Assembly: GCA_905182995.1 (NCBI GenBank)
Contig: CAJJDP010000160.1
Coordinates: 202,342 to 266,341, forward strand
Length of the DNA: 64,000 nt
DNA from: Paramecium octaurelia
Taxonomy: Eukaryota; Ciliophora; Oligohymenophorea; Peniculida; Parameciidae
Direction: 5' to 3'
A program made the position numbers and the translations under genes. Below are positions 61,515 to 64,000 of the stretch, in pieces. The number at the start of each line of letters is the position of its first letter. Within the stretch, counting starts at the first letter, position 1. The notes under the pieces were generated by a model. That model saw nothing but the letters and a program-made list of their open reading frames with translations. It searched no databases and was not told the DNA's origin.

Positions 61515-61690
61515 AGAGAAACTACAATACCCCGTCCCTTTTCATTCTAAGACAGGGCTCTCAAGCGTACCTTCCTGTAGTACGCTAATATACTCCCAGG
61601 GAAGCAATAGGACAACACAATGGTGATACCCTTTAGGGACGTCGGGTCACCAAAGCATGTACAGGTTGTCTCGAAGGATTACCAACTATT
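61515..61690. other. GC-elevated, hairpin-rich subtelomeric block
   Basis: A short block with higher GC than its surroundings and several inverted repeats: 61565-61570 with 61580-61585 (GCGTAC/GTACGC) and 61622-61626 with 61647-61651 (GGTGA/TCACC, enclosing ACCC/GGGT). It lies about 140 bp from the telomere repeat. Non-coding in all frames as far as I can tell. It may be a structured RNA or a subtelomeric element. Confidence 0.35.
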
Positions 61691-61823
61691 CCTGATCGGA
61701 ATTTATCCAAATTTATACATCAGAATTTATCAAAATTATCATGACGGATTTTATCAATTTGTACACTTTTTTTTACAGAGTAGTAAAAATCTTTTCTCTT
61801 TATTTGAATTCAGATTGCCATTC

Positions 61824-61875
61824 GGGGTTGGGTTTGGGTTTGGGGTTGGGTTTGGGTTTTGGGTTTGGGTTGGGT
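61824..61875 (+). repeat. Telomeric repeat tract (mixed GGGGTT/GGGTTT)
   Basis: Nine units in order: GGGGTT, GGGTTT, GGGTTT, GGGGTT, GGGTTT, GGGTTTT, GGGTTT, GGGTT, GGGT. Random mixing of G4T2 and G3T3 is the hallmark of Paramecium telomeres. The G-rich strand reads 5' to 3' toward the right, as at a right chromosome end. A single undetermined base (N at 61876) follows. Left of it the DNA is subtelomeric in character; right of it a gene begins mid-frame. It marks a real chromosome end or alternative telomere-addition site placed inside a scaffold. Confidence 0.92.
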
Positions 61876-61876
61876 N

Positions 61877-62005
61877 TTGAAAATCTTCAACCATTCCTTT
61901 TTTCAACCTTTCAAACAAAACGCTGAAAAATTCTTCATCTAAGAAAACCTCATACAAATCATTTTTTGCTTTTTCCTTATGATACTTGATCTTTGAGTTT
62001 CTCAT
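61877..62005 (-). CDS. Truncated 5' end of an unknown gene at the telomere junction
   Basis: ATG at 62003-62005 starts an open frame (MRNSKIKYHKEKAKNDLYEV, then DEEFFSVLFERLKKG) that runs 43 codons into the N at 61876 and telomere repeats. Charged and helical. The rest of the gene is missing from this scaffold, either lost at the telomere or lying in an unassembled gap. No family recognised. Confidence 0.5.
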
Positions 62006-62330
62006 AAGAAAATAAAGTTAATATTGAACTTTTAATACATAATTTTAAGATTTTAGTATAAAGAATTTGATTTGAATTTGATTGGAGATTATAACAGCAA
62101 CTTTGATTTTTTTCATGATTAGATAAAAATGTAAAGATTATTACAAGACAATTTAATAAGCAATTTTATTATCAAATCCAATTTCTGTCGAGATTGATTT
62201 GATAAAAGTAGGTTCAAGTAATTTAGAGAATCATTGTTATTTAGAACTTCAATTTTGAAATTTACTTTAAACAAGTAAGATTTATGTTACCAGCTGAGCC
62301 GAAAATAAAAGCAAACAGAAAAAAGGTTTT
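62006..62330. other. Intergenic, nothing recognised
   Basis: AT-rich spacer upstream of the truncated minus-strand gene; likely its promoter region. Confidence 0.4.
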
Positions 62331-62960
62331 AAGATGAGAGATGAAAAATTGTAAATAACTTGTGAATGAGTTCATCTTAATCAAAAAGCTTCCTACGTGA
62401 TAGATAGATTTAATCATCCATTCTCCAACTGAGTGGAAAACTCTTGTAACATGAAGAATGTAAAATTATTTTTTAGTAATGAAGTTTGATCTATAATTGA
62501 TTAAGAAAAATTTATTAATTTTACTTTTGATTGGTGTCTAGTTTACTAGAGGAATACATTTATCTCAAAATGAAAAATGGAGTGTTCAAAATTTTAAACC
62601 TTCCAATTGAGTATGTTCCAAATGTTTATGATCTCAATAAAATTGCATCAATAGGATTACTCTATCCAATTAAGGGATGCCAATAGAAATTACCAAATTT
62701 CAAATTTAGATTAAAATAGAAAGATATCCTTGTTGGAGTAGATTATTACTAAATTTAGATGGCTCTGATTCTGTTTGTGGCAGTCTTTTATTGAAAACAT
62801 AAACTTTTATGTCTTCTGAACGCAAAAAAAAAAACTTTATCGCAAAGAAGGTAAAAAGGAAGAATAGAAGTAGTGGAGAAAAGAAATAGAGGAGCAATAA
62901 TTGAAAGGAGGAGAACTAATTTTTAAAAGGACTTGTGAAATTTTATTTTAAATTCACTTA
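62331..62960 (+). pseudogene. Broken plus-strand gene
   Basis: All three plus frames contain coding-like blocks: MKNGVFKILNLPIEYVPN near 62570, then (after removing a possible 31-nt intron, about 62617-62647) DYSIQLRDANRNYQISNLDQ and LLEQIITKFRWL, then beyond in-frame TGAs LYRKEGKKEEQKQWRKEIEE. I could not join them into one frame. The poly-A run at 62825-62835 may hide an indel. Either a pseudogene next to the chromosome end or a gene with sequence errors. Confidence 0.35.
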
Positions 62961-63850
62961 TATATCAGAGAGTGTAATTTAAATTTTTTAAAGAGAAATA
63001 CATCTACATTTCTGTAATATTAATAAATTTAATTAATTCTAAAAATATATTGTCTAATAGGGTTAAATTCAAAGTTATAGAGAAGATTAATTTTGTTATT
63101 TTTTAAAAATTATTCATTATATAATCAATTAATAAAATTGAACTAGTTGACTGATATTATCGTTGTGTAGATATTAATTAATTTGTAAAAAAATCAGTTT
63201 GAGGTCTGATTACATAGTTCTTATCTGAGTGATTAATAACTGTTCATTATATATATGCAAAATTATTGTTAAAAGTAGCTCGCTTGGTTTGAATGCAATT
63301 CATATAGAGCTAATTTAAGATTATTGTTAGGGATGGATATAATTATGATCTCTAAATTCTATTAGGGTTTAGAATACTTAATAATGATTAATATATCTTT
63401 TCAGTCCTCTAATACTTTTAATATCATTTAATATCAATTGAAAATAATAAATAACAGGTTACGAAAATATGACCAAGATTAGAGTAGAGTAATTTTAAAA
63501 TCATTCAATCTCAATGTTATCATTTAAGAGCATTTCTAAAATTAAGGTTATTTTTTAATTTTTGAAATGTATCTTTCTTCTTATCTTTGCTTTTAAAGGT
63601 ATCATTGTCTTTATTATAAACTGAAAATCTAAATTATACTAAACTATTAGTAATCATTATTAGGACTAAACCTGTTTACTAAGTTTATATTATAAATTGA
63701 ATAGTGTATTGGACGTCTATAAATATTAATTTATAACCGTTGTTTCTAACATCTGAATATTGTCCAAATATTTAAATACTAATAAAAAACACATATTAAT
63801 AAAAAAGTTATAAGAAAATGATTAAAATTATAATTGCAATGTTTTTAACG
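62961..63850. other. AT-rich region, nothing recognised
   Basis: About 890 bp with stops in all frames and no RNA or repeat signal. Confidence 0.4.
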
Positions 63851-64000
63851 AATATTCAAATTCACTTCTTTTGCTTTAAGTCTTCTAAAAAGCAACTTCC
63901 TTTGGATTTAAACAATTGTTTTAAATCTTTCCCTTAATCATTAATGAATTGTCCTGATAGGATAAGTGTTCCTGATGCTTCTAATAAGGGATTCTAACAT
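63851..64000 (-). CDS. Possible partial gene at the right edge
   Basis: The minus strand here reads PYQKHQEHLSYQDNSLMIKG, then NNCLNPKEVAFQKTQSKRSE, without TGA in the ciliate code, and continues off the window. No domain, start or stop is visible, so this is only a candidate. Confidence 0.25.

Noticed and set aside
61741..61926. ORFs with Gly-Leu-Gly or Pro-Asn-Pro repeats across 61824-61875.
   Set aside because: They are translations of the telomere repeat, not proteins.

Overview
The window reads as a somatic (macronuclear) chromosome of a Paramecium-type ciliate. Long genes are open only if TAA and TAG are read as glutamine and TGA alone is stop. Nearly all genes are cut by very short GT...AG introns (about 22-37 nt), the DNA is AT-rich and gene-dense, and a G4T2/G3T3 telomere repeat lies at 61824-61875. 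I assigned exons by joining frames across GTA...TAG introns. For almost every gene listed, the spliced length checked as an exact multiple of three.

Layout. 1-2959: SPAG1/RPAP3-like TPR protein and a small kinase. 4457-10286: a branching-enzyme-like pseudoenzyme, a cold-shock-domain protein, MORN5 and a basic protein. 10284-18843: a kinase with a very long coiled coil, a membrane RING protein, a palmitoyltransferase-cofactor-like membrane protein and a protein with repeated ciliary-type motifs. 18945-26691: ERK7/MAPK15, an acylated MAP3K, a LITAF-type zinc protein, MORN3 and a CCT-motif protein. 28260-39299: divergent tubulin, coiled-coil and F-box-like proteins, a degenerate kinesin, a secreted lectin-like repeat protein and a dual-specificity phosphatase. 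42359-53368: a gene with unusually long introns, a Q-rich zinc-finger protein, an NSUN RNA methyltransferase and two B-box/TPR genes in which single TPRs are encoded by single 102-nt exons.

From about 53.4 kb the character changes. There are decayed TPR and zinc-finger fragments, a hairpin-rich GC-elevated locus (55.86-56.16 kb) that may be a structured RNA gene, several kb that look like a rotted surface-antigen gene, a second GC-elevated block, and then the telomere. A single N at 61876 joins this to another piece (61877-64000) that opens inside a truncated gene. The assembly therefore seems to cross a chromosome end or an alternative fragmentation site.

Functionally the left part is rich in flagellar/ciliary and signalling genes (SPAG1-like, MORN3, MORN5, ERK7, tubulin, kinesin, kinases, phosphatase). 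The strongest unusual signals are the telomere junction, the one-exon-per-TPR genes, several enzymes that lost catalytic residues, and the two GC-rich hairpin loci.
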